Source: JBCCHY01 sp039028495
GTDB taxonomy: Bacteria; Patescibacteriota; Saccharimonadia; Saccharimonadales; VXPC01
Assembly: GCA_039028495.1 (NCBI GenBank)
Contig: JBCCHY010000002.1
Coordinates: 1 to 50,682, forward strand
Length of the DNA stretch: 50,682 nucleotides
Reading direction: 5' to 3'
Shown here: positions 25,400 through 32,576 of the stretch, one piece after another
How the letters are laid out: each line of letters opens with the position of its first letter
How positions within the stretch are numbered: the first letter of the stretch is position 1
Notes under the pieces: model-generated
What the model was told of the DNA's origin: nothing
The model's database searches: none
What the model saw: only the letters and a program-made list of their open reading frames with translations
Translations under genes and position numbers: made by a program

Positions 25400-25794
25400 G
25401 AGATGTATCCGTATATGCAGAGTGTTGTTATGGCTGTTGATAGTAGATGCCATATAGAATGGTTGATATGGTATTCGCCGATTGATCTTTCATAGTAGTA
25501 CCATGCTAGTAGCGCGAGCACCATCGCTGCCGTAAAGATCGGGAATGAGGTCGTATGACCAAGCATATAGAAGTTAGTCAGTATTAGTAGCCTGGCGCCT
25601 GCTTTATCAATTTTCTGGTAGTTTTGTTCATCGTATAGGTGATAGAGTGTCGATAGAGCCGTGGCAAGAGCAATAACGAGGGCTGCTGCATATAACTTAT
25701 ACTGCAGAGCAGTTACAACTGGAATTAGAAAACTGAGGGTCGATAGCGTTGTATAGACCCTGGCAATTGGCCAAATTTTCAGTGCTTGAACCAT
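25396..25794 (-). CDS. Small CREST-like multi-pass membrane protein
   Basis: 132 aa with about five hydrophobic helices. The pattern STLYHLYDE in helix 2, DKAGARLLI just before helix 3, and HSIWHLLSTA in the last helix reproduces the Ser-His, Asp and His-x3-His set of the CREST superfamily (ceramidases, PAQR/hemolysin III, DUF3522/TMEM8 proteins), whose residues bind zinc for lipid-amide hydrolysis. It is much shorter than usual (~200 aa, seven helices). TATAAT is 6 nt before the ATG. Coupled by ATGA overlap to the next gene. Hydrolase activity is inference. Confidence 0.5.
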   Translation of the reverse strand: MVQALKIWPIARVYTTLSTLSFLIPVVTALQYKLYAAALVIALATALSTLYHLYDEQNYQKIDKAGARLLILTNFYMLGHTTSFPIFTAAMVLALLAWYYYERSIGEYHINHSIWHLLSTAITTLCIYGYIS

Positions 25795-25800
25795 AACTAT

Positions 25801-25806
25801 ATTATA
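25801..25806 (-). promoter_or_regulatory. -10 element, leaderless promoter
   Basis: TATAAT preceded by TGA on the minus strand, 6 nt (ATAGTT) from ATG 25794. Confidence 0.6.
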
Positions 25807-25841
25807 TCATATAATATTATAATTGTACAGATTTAGAGAAG

Positions 25842-27065
25842 TTATTTTTCTACAAAGGTAATGGCAAAGCCAGTTGTATTGCTGCGGCCTGTGCGTCCTA
25901 TGCGATGGGTGTAGTCTTCGTAGCTGCCCGGAGTGTCATAGTTGATGACGTGTGTTATGCCATCGACGTCGATACCTCTGGCCGCAACGTCTGTCGCAAC
26001 CAGGATGCTTATCTCGTCTTTTTTAAGCTTGTCTAGGGCGCGTTTACGCTGGTTCTGCGACTTGTCCCCATGGATCGCATCTGATTTGAACCCGCGCTCG
26101 CGTAGGTCCCTGCTCAGGCGATCACTGAATCTTTTTGTATCGCAGAAAATAAGTGTTTTGCCGACCCCTTCGCCTATCAGCAGATCGTGTAGGAGGTCTA
26201 TTTTCTCGTCTTTGTGCCCGTAGTATTGGACATCTTGCTCGACATTGTCGCTCGTGTTCCCTGTTGTAGCCTGTATTTTGATTGGATCGCTCGAGAACTG
26301 ACCTATTAATGATTCAATCTGCGGCTGCATAGTTGCTGAAAAGAATAATGACTGTCTATCGTCTGGGGTGCTTGAGAGTATGGAGCGTATGTCGTTGACA
26401 AAGCCCATATCTAGCATTCGGTCAACTTCGTCCAGTACGGCTATGTCGCTATCATGTAGTTGCAGGCTACCCCGCTCTAGATGGTCCATTATCCTACCTG
26501 GAGTTCCAATTACTAGGTGGTGGTTTCTACTCAGATCTCGCAGCTGTGGCTTGATGTTAACACCGCCAATGAGCAGTGCATCGTATATACCTAGACCTTT
26601 ACTAATGCGGCGCGCTTCTTCTTGTATCTGCTGAGCTAGCTCCCTAGTTGGGGCTATGACGATCGCCTTTTTAGCGCGGTTTGTGAGGAGTTTGTTAATC
26701 GTTGGGATTAAAAACGCCATTGTTTTACCAGTGCCGGTGTTAGCGAGGCCAACTAGGTCTTTGCCAGACATGGCATGCGGAATCGCTTGGTCCTGGATTT
26801 TAGTAGGTTTCTTGATACCGTTTTGTAGCAGGTTGTTCTTTAGGCCCTGGTGGACCTTTAGGTTTTCATAGGAATTGTCGCTGACGTATGTAGTTTGTTG
26901 AAGTGGCTTAGCCTTCTTAACAAACCTCTTGGGGTCTATGTAGGCCTTTTTGGGTCCTTTTTTATTGAAGCTCTGGACTCTGCCATTACGACGAAAGCCG
27001 GAGCTTTGTTTCTTTGCGCCGAACGCACTTCTGTTACCCCGCCTGGGGGCTTGTCTATTTCTCAT
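25842..27065 (-). CDS. DEAD-box RNA helicase
   Basis: RNA-remodelling SF2 helicase. A basic, Arg/Gly/Asn-rich N-terminal tail of ~60 residues precedes the core: Q motif (GIKKPTKIQDQAIPHAM), I (ANTGTGKT), Ia (APTRELAQQ), Ib (GTPGR), II (VLDEVDR, so DEVD rather than DEAD), III (SAT), IV (LIFCDT), V (VATDVAARGIDVDGI) and VI (HRIGRTGR). All are intact. The frame ends soon after motif VI (407 aa), with no C-terminal RNA-binding domain; RNA contact may come from the N-terminal tail. It has a leader of about 100 nt and an AGGAAAG Shine-Dalgarno, as seen for cold-regulated helicases (inference). Confidence 0.95.
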   Translation of the reverse strand: MRNRQAPRRGNRSAFGAKKQSSGFRRNGRVQSFNKKGPKKAYIDPKRFVKKAKPLQQTTYVSDNSYENLKVHQGLKNNLLQNGIKKPTKIQDQAIPHAMSGKDLVGLANTGTGKTMAFLIPTINKLLTNRAKKAIVIAPTRELAQQIQEEARRISKGLGIYDALLIGGVNIKPQLRDLSRNHHLVIGTPGRIMDHLERGSLQLHDSDIAVLDEVDRMLDMGFVNDIRSILSSTPDDRQSLFFSATMQPQIESLIGQFSSDPIKIQATTGNTSDNVEQDVQYYGHKDEKIDLLHDLLIGEGVGKTLIFCDTKRFSDRLSRDLRERGFKSDAIHGDKSQNQRKRALDKLKKDEISILVATDVAARGIDVDGITHVINYDTPGSYEDYTHRIGRTGRSNTTGFAITFVEK

Positions 27066-27198
27066 ATTATTCTTTCCTGGTTTTTTTGGTATGGAATGCT
27101 TATGTTAAGAAGCTCTTCCAACGAAAACCTGGCTCACCAGTTAAAGAGTTTCTCTTAAGTCGTAGACTACTCTATCATGAATTCAGATATTTACAAGC

Positions 27199-28503
27199 TT
27201 AAGTAGTAAGAAGCTGACGTTTGAGTGCCTCGTAGTCGGCAGGTATTTCGGTGACCGATTCAGGCAGGTGCGATACACGTCCAATGAGCTCGGCTGTGTC
27301 GACTACTATATCTGCTCTTTCCATAACACCCGGGAACTTCTCGGGTGCTGCAGTAGATACGATCAGATCATTGTCTGTAGGGTCTCTTTCTGACGCGTGC
27401 CAGGCCACTGCTGTATGTGGATCGAGGACGTACCCATGTTGTTCGTGAACATTTCTGATCGCTGTGATTACGTCGTGGTTGGTAGTTGCCCCGGTGGCCA
27501 CGATTTTCTCGGCCGGTGTATCTTTCCTTTTGTCTCGATTGCCAATGCGCTCATCTATCTCTAGGCCCGATTTTTCGACTGCTCTCAGAAGGCGTGGTAA
27601 GTTGTTGGGGCGTGACACGTCCATAGCGCTTGAGTAGGTTGACATAGAGCCAAAATCCGCTCTGTTTTGAGCAACATGGTTATGGAATGTTGCATTTCGA
27701 TTGTTAGCGACTACCACAGAACTAATCGGTATACCCATAGCTTCAGCCATAACACAAGCCGTCACATTACCCATGTTACCTGTTGGTACAACTATTCTGT
27801 GGGTTTCACCTGTCTGGGCGTGCGCATATGCGTAGTAGATGATTTGAGGTAGCAAGCGGCCGATGTTTATTGAATTCGCGCTCGTGAGGTTTAGCTCCTG
27901 TAATTCAGGGTCATCGAACGCCAGCTTTACCATGTCCTGACAGTCGTCAAACGATCCACTCACCCTATATGTAGTTACGTTAGCGTGGGTATGGGTTAGC
28001 TGCTGCTCCTGGACATCACTTACGCGTCCATTTGGATACAGTACTACCATGTTTGTCCGATCAGCATTACCGAAACCATGAGCCATTGCGCCGCCGGTAT
28101 CACCCGATGTTGCGGTCAAGATCGTGCAGGTATCACCGGAGCTTGTGTAGTGAGCCATAAAGCCTGACAGGTATCTGGCCGCGACGTCTTTAAACGCAGC
28201 TGTTGGACCATGAAATAGCTCGAGCACCTTTTTGTCGCCGACATCGACTATATCTATCGGGAAGTTCGAGGCGTTTTCAACTATTCGGTCTAACTGATCA
28301 TCTGTCATCTCACTATGATCTATAAAGGGCCGTAGTACTAGCTTCGCGACATCATGTAGCGCAGCTCCCTTGATGTTTATGCTGGCAAAGATTTCAGGAA
28401 TTGATTCTGGAACGTATAGTGAGCGGTCTGGAGGGAGCCCCTGTAGTACTGCTTCGCCGAAGCTAACTGTAGTGTCTGGTGTTTGTATGCTGTGATATCT
28501 CAT
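27199..28503 (-). CDS. thrC: Threonine synthase
   Basis: PLP enzyme making threonine from O-phosphohomoserine. 434 aa with the E. coli/yeast-type layout: an N-terminal SFGEAVLQGLPPDRSLYVPE, the PLP-lysine block LELFHGPTAAFKDVAARYLSG, TATSGDTGGAMAHGF (phosphate cup), SANSINIGRLLPQIIYYAYA and VPTGNMGNVTACVMAEAMG. All catalytic elements look intact. No homoserine kinase or dehydrogenase lies nearby, so it may use an imported or partly salvaged precursor, or act in another PLP reaction. The possible promoter is a weak TGATAGTCT ending 6 nt before the ATG. Confidence 0.93.
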   Translation of the reverse strand: MRYHSIQTPDTTVSFGEAVLQGLPPDRSLYVPESIPEIFASINIKGAALHDVAKLVLRPFIDHSEMTDDQLDRIVENASNFPIDIVDVGDKKVLELFHGPTAAFKDVAARYLSGFMAHYTSSGDTCTILTATSGDTGGAMAHGFGNADRTNMVVLYPNGRVSDVQEQQLTHTHANVTTYRVSGSFDDCQDMVKLAFDDPELQELNLTSANSINIGRLLPQIIYYAYAHAQTGETHRIVVPTGNMGNVTACVMAEAMGIPISSVVVANNRNATFHNHVAQNRADFGSMSTYSSAMDVSRPNNLPRLLRAVEKSGLEIDERIGNRDKRKDTPAEKIVATGATTNHDVITAIRNVHEQHGYVLDPHTAVAWHASERDPTDNDLIVSTAAPEKFPGVMERADIVVDTAELIGRVSHLPESVTEIPADYEALKRQLLTT

Positions 28504-28577
28504 GGCCCTAGACTATCACGCAGTACTAACATGTCTAAGCATGTCCGTGATCAATAGATTTACAGATCCCTTTGGGG

Positions 28578-28583
28578 TAGAAT
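28578..28583 (+). promoter_or_regulatory. -10 element before the tRNA-like unit
   Basis: TAGAAT on the plus strand; transcription would start near 28590, at the first base of the unit at 28594. The -35 region is weak. Confidence 0.4.
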
Positions 28584-28593
28584 ATTTGGGCAT

Positions 28594-28743
28594 TCGGAGA
28601 TCGTCTAATGGTAGGTCCTGGGTGAGATATGCCAGTGGCATATCGCAAGGAGACTTTCTTCATCAAGCTTGCTTGATAGAACGAAATCTCGGGCCCGCGG
28701 GACGTGGGTTGGTCCTTTAGGACCAAAACTTGTATTCTCTCGA
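28594..28743 (+). ncRNA. Candidate structured RNA with tRNA-Gln 5' half
   Basis: The first 22 nt are the same as the acceptor strand and most of the D-arm of the tRNA-Gln gene 181 nt downstream, but the D-stem cannot close (GTC against GTC) and no anticodon or T-arm follows. Instead there are three perfect hairpins: GATATGCC-AGT-GGCATATC (28626-28644), ATCAAGC-TT-GCTTGAT (28662-28677) and TTGGTCC-TTTA-GGACCAA (28709-28726). The 5' TCGGAGA can pair with TCTC(T)CGA at 28736-28743, closing a 150-nt domain with a helix like the tRNA acceptor stem. Either a new small RNA or a tRNA relic. On the minus strand this is also the 5' side of thrC, so a thrC leader is a further possibility. The rest of the 28504-28593 gap shows nothing but a promoter. 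Confidence 0.4.
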
Positions 28744-28774
28744 GGATTGTCGTGTAAAATAAACCAAATTATAT

Positions 28775-28848
28775 TCGGAGATCGTCTAATGGTAGGACAC
28801 TGGGTTTTGGTCCCAGCAATCTAGGTTCGATCCCTAGTCTCCGAGCCA
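28775..28848 (+). tRNA. tRNA-Gln (anticodon TTG)
   Basis: Acceptor TCGGAGA/TCTCCGA, D-arm GTCTAATGGTAGGAC, anticodon stem-loop CTGGG-TTTTGGT-CCCAG with anticodon TTG, T-arm CTAGG-TTCGATC-CCTAG, discriminator G and an encoded CCA. Every stem is paired and the length is 74 nt. A possible promoter is TTGTAT (28730-28735) and TAAAAT (28755-28760), 19 nt apart. Decodes CAA (and CAG by wobble). Confidence 0.96.
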
Positions 28849-28888
28849 AATCTAAGAGGCCGACATTCATGTCGGTTCTTTAGATTTT
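28848..28888. terminator. Bidirectional hairpin terminator after tRNA-Gln
   Basis: Outer stem AAATCTAA / TTAGATTT and inner hairpin CCGACA-TTCA-TGTCGG, with T runs on both strands. It would end tRNA-Gln transcripts (plus) and the minus-strand tRNA-like unit. Confidence 0.75.
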
Positions 28889-28890
28889 GT

Positions 28891-29029
28891 AGAGACTAAA
28901 GGGATCGAACCCTTGGGTCGGAGACTGCCAGTGGCAGTCGACGTTTTCCTTGCTTGACCGACGAGCATTTTTAGTCCAGTGGACTGAAAATGTTGCCGAG
29001 GAGTAATATATGCTTATTCTCTAGTCTCC
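28891..29029 (-). ncRNA. Candidate minus-strand tRNA-like structured unit
   Basis: Read on the minus strand, GAGACTA (29028-29022) pairs perfectly with TAGTCTC (28898-28892), and a tRNA-type T-arm AAGGG-TTCGATC-CCTT stacks directly against that helix, much like a tRNA 3' half; its T-loop is identical to that of tRNA-Gln. Between the two strands lie ~120 nt with no D- or anticodon arm, but with two strong hairpins (28923-28939 and 28966-28992). Both have the apex CC-AGT-GG on the plus strand. The minus promoter is unclear (TATACC at 29035-29030 is too close). Could be an RNA with a tRNA-like end, or an inverted, decayed tRNA copy. Confidence 0.35.
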
Positions 29030-29066
29030 GGTATAAGCTTACGCTTGTTGTTTGACTGGTTGATGT

Positions 29067-29072
29067 TACTAT
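29067..29072 (+). promoter_or_regulatory. -10 element, leaderless promoter
   Basis: TGTTACTAT (hexamer TACTAT) 8 nt before ATG 29081; TTGTTG at 29045-29050 is a plausible -35 (16-nt gap). Confidence 0.5.
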
Positions 29073-29080
29073 TGCCTTGT

Positions 29081-30244
29081 ATGACAAGTAAGCGGAATAC
29101 TGATATATTAACGCTCTTTGAAGAGGATATGAGTTCTGAAGGACGGGTCCAGGCATTTGAACGAGCTGCAGAACAAGCCAGAGACTCCTTGGGTAAGATA
29201 GCAACACCAGAAAGTGTTGAAGCTATCAATGCCAGCTTCAGACTGCGGTTTATATTCAATTCCCACGGAGATGAGGTCCATGCTGCTCAGTCAACAGCCG
29301 AGGCGGCAGGATCTTTTATCACATTCGTTGAGAATGCAAATGACCGGGAGGTTGCAGATAGTGATGCTTTTGCAGGTTCGGTAAAGAGCGCTTTTGACCT
29401 TAGGTTCAATGGTGCTCAACCTTTTAAGCCAGCCTTTGTACCTGGTCAGACAAACATGTGGGCATACTGGAGGGATCGAGGCCTCCTTGGCCACGGGAGT
29501 ATAATCGCTCCTGTGGATATAAGAGCTTACTCCTATAGACTCCTTAATGCGTTGCTGGGTAGTGACTACAACGAGGGGTTCCTTAACAGCAGACTTACAC
29601 CAGAAGCCCTGCGGGGACAGCCACTTGATGAACTAATAGAAGATAGGGCGCTCCATGGGGCGTTAGTCATGCATTCTAACGCAGTGAGAGAGCTGACAAG
29701 TACTAGGCAAATTCTTGGGACTCTATTACAGATCCAAAAAACGGAGGCTGGTGATAACGCATTTAGAGATAATCAATCGGATCATATTAGGGCGTTGGCG
29801 AACGCTGCCAGAGTTGAATCATCAGTCCTGCCAAGTAGCGTTATTTATGGTACGGCTCATCAAGGGATGGTAGATATTTATCAAGAGCTGAACATTCAGC
29901 ATGATGTAGTTTTCCCAGGTGCCAGATACGAACCTCCATTAATAGATCAATTCTTTGGGGCGCATACAAAAGGCCCCAGCGAAACAGAATTACATAGATA
30001 TGCATCTCAGTTAGTGCTGGAGAACATTCTCTGGAATGCTGTTTTTTCAAACCTAGTCTTGGAACATGGCTACATAACCGCTGCACATACTCCTGACTTA
30101 TGGAAGGTTATTAATGGACTTGCTAGCGAAGAGGCTACTCTTGCTGATCTTGAGGCTATACATGCAGACTTCAGGCAGAATCCTGTCTCTGCATTAAGGC
30201 TGATTGAATCTGCAGGTGTAGAGTTCATAAAAGTTGGTGCTTAA
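29081..30244 (+). CDS. Unknown soluble protein
   Basis: 387 aa from ATG 29081, chosen because a -10/-35 pair ends 8 nt before it; the frame extends upstream to 29045. Soluble, mostly helical. The only notable block is SSVIYGTAHQGMVDIYQEL, where a hydrophobic strand ends in GTAH, similar in shape to the strand of TraB/ChaN-like proteins, and a His/Glu-rich C-terminal part. I do not recognise the family. Divergent hairpin-rich RNA units lie just upstream. Single-gene unit. Confidence 0.6.
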   Translation: MTSKRNTDILTLFEEDMSSEGRVQAFERAAEQARDSLGKIATPESVEAINASFRLRFIFNSHGDEVHAAQSTAEAAGSFITFVENANDREVADSDAFAGSVKSAFDLRFNGAQPFKPAFVPGQTNMWAYWRDRGLLGHGSIIAPVDIRAYSYRLLNALLGSDYNEGFLNSRLTPEALRGQPLDELIEDRALHGALVMHSNAVRELTSTRQILGTLLQIQKTEAGDNAFRDNQSDHIRALANAARVESSVLPSSVIYGTAHQGMVDIYQELNIQHDVVFPGARYEPPLIDQFFGAHTKGPSETELHRYASQLVLENILWNAVFSNLVLEHGYITAAHTPDLWKVINGLASEEATLADLEAIHADFRQNPVSALRLIESAGVEFIKVGA

Positions 30245-30271
30245 AGTGCCTATCTGCGGCAGTCTACCTAG

Positions 30272-30277
30272 TATAAT
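30272..30277 (+). promoter_or_regulatory. -10 element, leaderless promoter
   Basis: Perfect TATAAT, 6 nt (AACCAC) before ATG 30284; no room for a Shine-Dalgarno. Confidence 0.6.
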
Positions 30278-30283
30278 AACCAC

Positions 30284-30640
30284 ATGCTCACTAAAGCCGC
30301 ATCTTCCCTACTGTTCCTAGCCACACTGGGTCTTGTCGTTGCTGAAATATTTAGCCCAGGCGTATGCCCAGACTACCCGCTTATTGGTGTACCAGCATGC
30401 TATGTAATGGTTGTACTGTTTGGTCTCATTACATTCTTGGTATTTACAAAGTATAACTACTCGAGACACCTGTTCTACCCAGCGTGGCTTATAGCCTTCA
30501 TCTCTTCACTGTATTTCTCTTACGGAGAGTTAGCCAATATCCAGGACTGTCCACGTGCGTTTGGGATACCAATCCCTCTTTGTTTTCTTGTGCCACCATC
30601 TTTGGCCCTCATCCTTTGGCTAAAGAAGAATCATAAGTAG
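30284..30640 (+). CDS. Four-helix membrane protein with duplicated CP...P..C motif
   Basis: 118 aa, four hydrophobic helices in two similar halves. Each half has a cysteine pair around a Pro loop at the end of its first helix: CPDYPLIGVPACY and CPRAFGIPIPLCF. The spacing (Cys-Pro, 8-9 residues, Pro-x-Cys) and the two-fold arrangement recall small thiol-oxidoreductases of the DsbB/VKOR type, but the sequences do not match either family, and no CxxC is present. Two disulfides on the same face are likely. Not recognised; leaderless promoter. Confidence 0.6.
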   Translation: MLTKAASSLLFLATLGLVVAEIFSPGVCPDYPLIGVPACYVMVVLFGLITFLVFTKYNYSRHLFYPAWLIAFISSLYFSYGELANIQDCPRAFGIPIPLCFLVPPSLALILWLKKNHK

Positions 30641-30682
30641 TCTTAAGTACTCCGCTCTTCCCTCTGAGCTAAACGAGGAGCT

Positions 30683-31702
30683 TTAGTAACCACGAAGCTG
30701 TCTTGTGACCTTCTGCATCATATCTGTGTATTCATCGAGGCTCGGATTAGCCTGCAGGGCTCGCAGCTGAAATGCAATCTGAGGGTCTGCCGTATAATCC
30801 CATACCTCTCCCGCTAAGCAGTCCTCTAGGTATAGGTCGTTTGTTGGCGTGCATAAGGCTACAACCCCTTCTTGTCTGACTAGCCATGAGATAGCGAGTC
30901 TGGCTAGATTATGCCCGGATGCTTGACAGTCAAGATCGAGATAGTGCAATCGATCACTTATTAGCTGTCCGATATTTGCAAGCGAGCCTCTTTGTGCATC
31001 AATGCCTCTTAGCTCAGCCCGTATCCTTGAAACTAGTTTGGTAGTTAGTGCTCCTTTGAGCAGTGGGCTATGAGCCATTACCGCGATACCCTCTTCTTGG
31101 GCTAGCTGTATGTCACCCAGGTCCGGGTAAACCAGGTTGTATGCTGGCTGAATCGCAGCTGGCCGCGGGAGATCGTGTCTATCGCAGGTCTCCAAAAATA
31201 GCTCCAGCTGCTCCCCAGTGTAGTTAGACAGGCCATATTCAATAATCTTACCGGCTGCTTTTAGCTCTAGCATCAGCTGTGCGTGATCGACGGATTCAAC
31301 ATTGGGGTCAAATGCGTGCAAGTAGTAAAGATCTATATAACCAACGTCGGAGCCCATTACTTCCAAACTCCTATCAACATGTCTACGCACTCGGTCTGGA
31401 TCTGTATTGTATCGTCTGCCGGACCTATTCCATTCACCCTGTTGCTTAGCTGTCGTGCCTAGACCTGTTTTTGTCGCTATAATGACCTCTTCTCTGGGAA
31501 AGACCCCAAATGATACAGCTCGTCCCAAGTGAAGCTCGGTTCCATAATTATCAGAAGTATCAAAGTGATTGATACCTGCTCCGTACGCCTTAGTAAAAGA
31601 CGTAATCGCATCATGTGTATCCAATTTGTCTGCAAGGTGATACGTGCCGTAGCCAATCACACTCGAAGGAACTTGTATCTCGCCTATTTGTACTGTTCTC
31701 AT
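30683..31702 (-). CDS. Aldo/keto reductase
   Basis: NAD(P)H-dependent oxidoreductase of the AKR (TIM-barrel) family. The full tetrad is present: Asp48 and Tyr53 (HFDTSDNYG), Lys78 (IATKTG) and His129 (LYYLHAFDP). GAGINHFDT and GLSNYTGEQL are also typical. C-terminal LARLAISWLVRQEGVVALCTPTND holds the cofactor-phosphate loop. The ATG at 31702 is favoured over the GTG at 31711 because TATACT is 9 nt before it. Substrate unknown. Single-gene unit divergent from a small membrane protein. Confidence 0.92.
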   Translation of the reverse strand: MRTVQIGEIQVPSSVIGYGTYHLADKLDTHDAITSFTKAYGAGINHFDTSDNYGTELHLGRAVSFGVFPREEVIIATKTGLGTTAKQQGEWNRSGRRYNTDPDRVRRHVDRSLEVMGSDVGYIDLYYLHAFDPNVESVDHAQLMLELKAAGKIIEYGLSNYTGEQLELFLETCDRHDLPRPAAIQPAYNLVYPDLGDIQLAQEEGIAVMAHSPLLKGALTTKLVSRIRAELRGIDAQRGSLANIGQLISDRLHYLDLDCQASGHNLARLAISWLVRQEGVVALCTPTNDLYLEDCLAGEVWDYTADPQIAFQLRALQANPSLDEYTDMMQKVTRQLRGY

Positions 31703-31769
31703 TAAGAACACAGTATACGCCTGTCGTCAATAATATGAAAATATTAGTATTAAGATCATGCAGGGGTGT

Positions 31770-31775
31770 TAGAAT
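31770..31775 (+). promoter_or_regulatory. Extended -10, leaderless promoter
   Basis: TGTTAGAAT (hexamer TAGAAT) 6 nt (AAGCCT) before ATG 31782. Confidence 0.55.
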
Positions 31776-31781
31776 AAGCCT

Positions 31782-32186
31782 ATGAGAAAGTTAAGAAAAG
31801 TTGGCCTACTGTCAATATTTAGTACGCCAATAACATACATTCCGGCCTATGCATTGGTGGCAACACTCGTCGGTGAAGATCGTCTAGAGGGGCCAGAGTC
31901 TTCGCCAGTACTTGGTGGGCTAACGCTACTGCTACCTACTCTTGTCGGAGGCGTTCTCATTGCTATGGATGTCTGGAAGAAGCCTAAGTCAGAAACGGCT
32001 GACCGTATAGCTTCAGGTCTAGGTTTGGGCCTAGGGTTTACCTTTTTCTTGGTCGGGATCGTAAGTCTGTTGGTAGCAGCTAATGCCTCTGATGCTAGTA
32101 TCGGGGCTGGAATTCTGGTCCCACTTGGTCTGGTCATAATTCTCTTCTACGTGTTTAAAAAGTGGGCACTTAGCAAAAATAGCTAA
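31782..32186 (+). CDS. Small multi-pass membrane protein
   Basis: 134 aa with about four hydrophobic segments: 7-29 (possibly a signal anchor), 42-63, 78-101 and 108-124, with basic ends (MRKLRKVG, KKWALSKNS). No motif I recognise. Leaderless promoter 6 nt upstream. The 3' end faces the minus-strand gene 22 nt away, with no clear terminator between. Unknown function. Confidence 0.55.
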   Translation: MRKLRKVGLLSIFSTPITYIPAYALVATLVGEDRLEGPESSPVLGGLTLLLPTLVGGVLIAMDVWKKPKSETADRIASGLGLGLGFTFFLVGIVSLLVAANASDASIGAGILVPLGLVIILFYVFKKWALSKNS

Positions 32187-32207
32187 GACCCAACTGTATG
32201 CGGTTCT

Positions 32208-32576
32208 TTACTTTTTGGCAGTACTGTAGTTTCGTAGCATCCAAATTAGTCCTGGCATGTGGCGCATCCAGCCCCAGCAGGCAATTGCTGCAAAGAAGCA
32301 AACAACGAATATAGCCCCAAGTAGAGTTATGCTGCCCCGTTTTGGAATGAATGCAAGGTACAAAAGCACAATGGTTGGCACAATCGTAACCATTATATTT
32401 AGTAGGATGCTCCATAAAATTTCCGCAATTCGTAAAAAACGACCGAAGCTCAAATACTCTTCTGCGCTTGAATGAATCCAGGGGCGGTCAAATACCAACC
32501 TTTCCTCTGGTCTATAGTCTCCACGCCAGAAGCGTGCCGTGTCACTAATTAGGGTTTGCTTAAGTCTATTTAGCAT
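32208..32576 (-). CDS. Two-span membrane protein
   Basis: 122 aa. An amphipathic N-terminal ~45 residues (FDRPWIHSSAEEYLSF) precedes two hydrophobic helices (54-75 and 82-102). The ATG overlaps the stop of the COG0523 GTPase gene upstream (TGATG), so the two are translationally coupled. A membrane partner for a metal-trafficking GTPase is a natural guess, but the sequence gives no metal motif. Family unknown. Confidence 0.6.
   Translation of the reverse strand: MLNRLKQTLISDTARFWRGDYRPEERLVFDRPWIHSSAEEYLSFGRFLRIAEILWSILLNIMVTIVPTIVLLYLAFIPKRGSITLLGAIFVVCFFAAIACWGWMRHMPGLIWMLRNYSTAKK

Noticed and set aside
28594..28743. Group I intron-interrupted tRNA
   Set aside because: Too short for a group I core and no 3' tRNA half with anticodon and T-arm follows.
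28594..28743. T-box riboswitch upstream of thrC on the minus strand
   Set aside because: No T-box sequence (AGGGTGGnACCGCG-like) or Stem I motif could be found, though the location would suit one.
28891..29029. tmRNA or RNase P RNA
   Set aside because: The minus unit has a tRNA-like T-arm and closing helix, but is only ~140 nt, has no tag-peptide frame, and no conserved RNase P or tmRNA core sequence.
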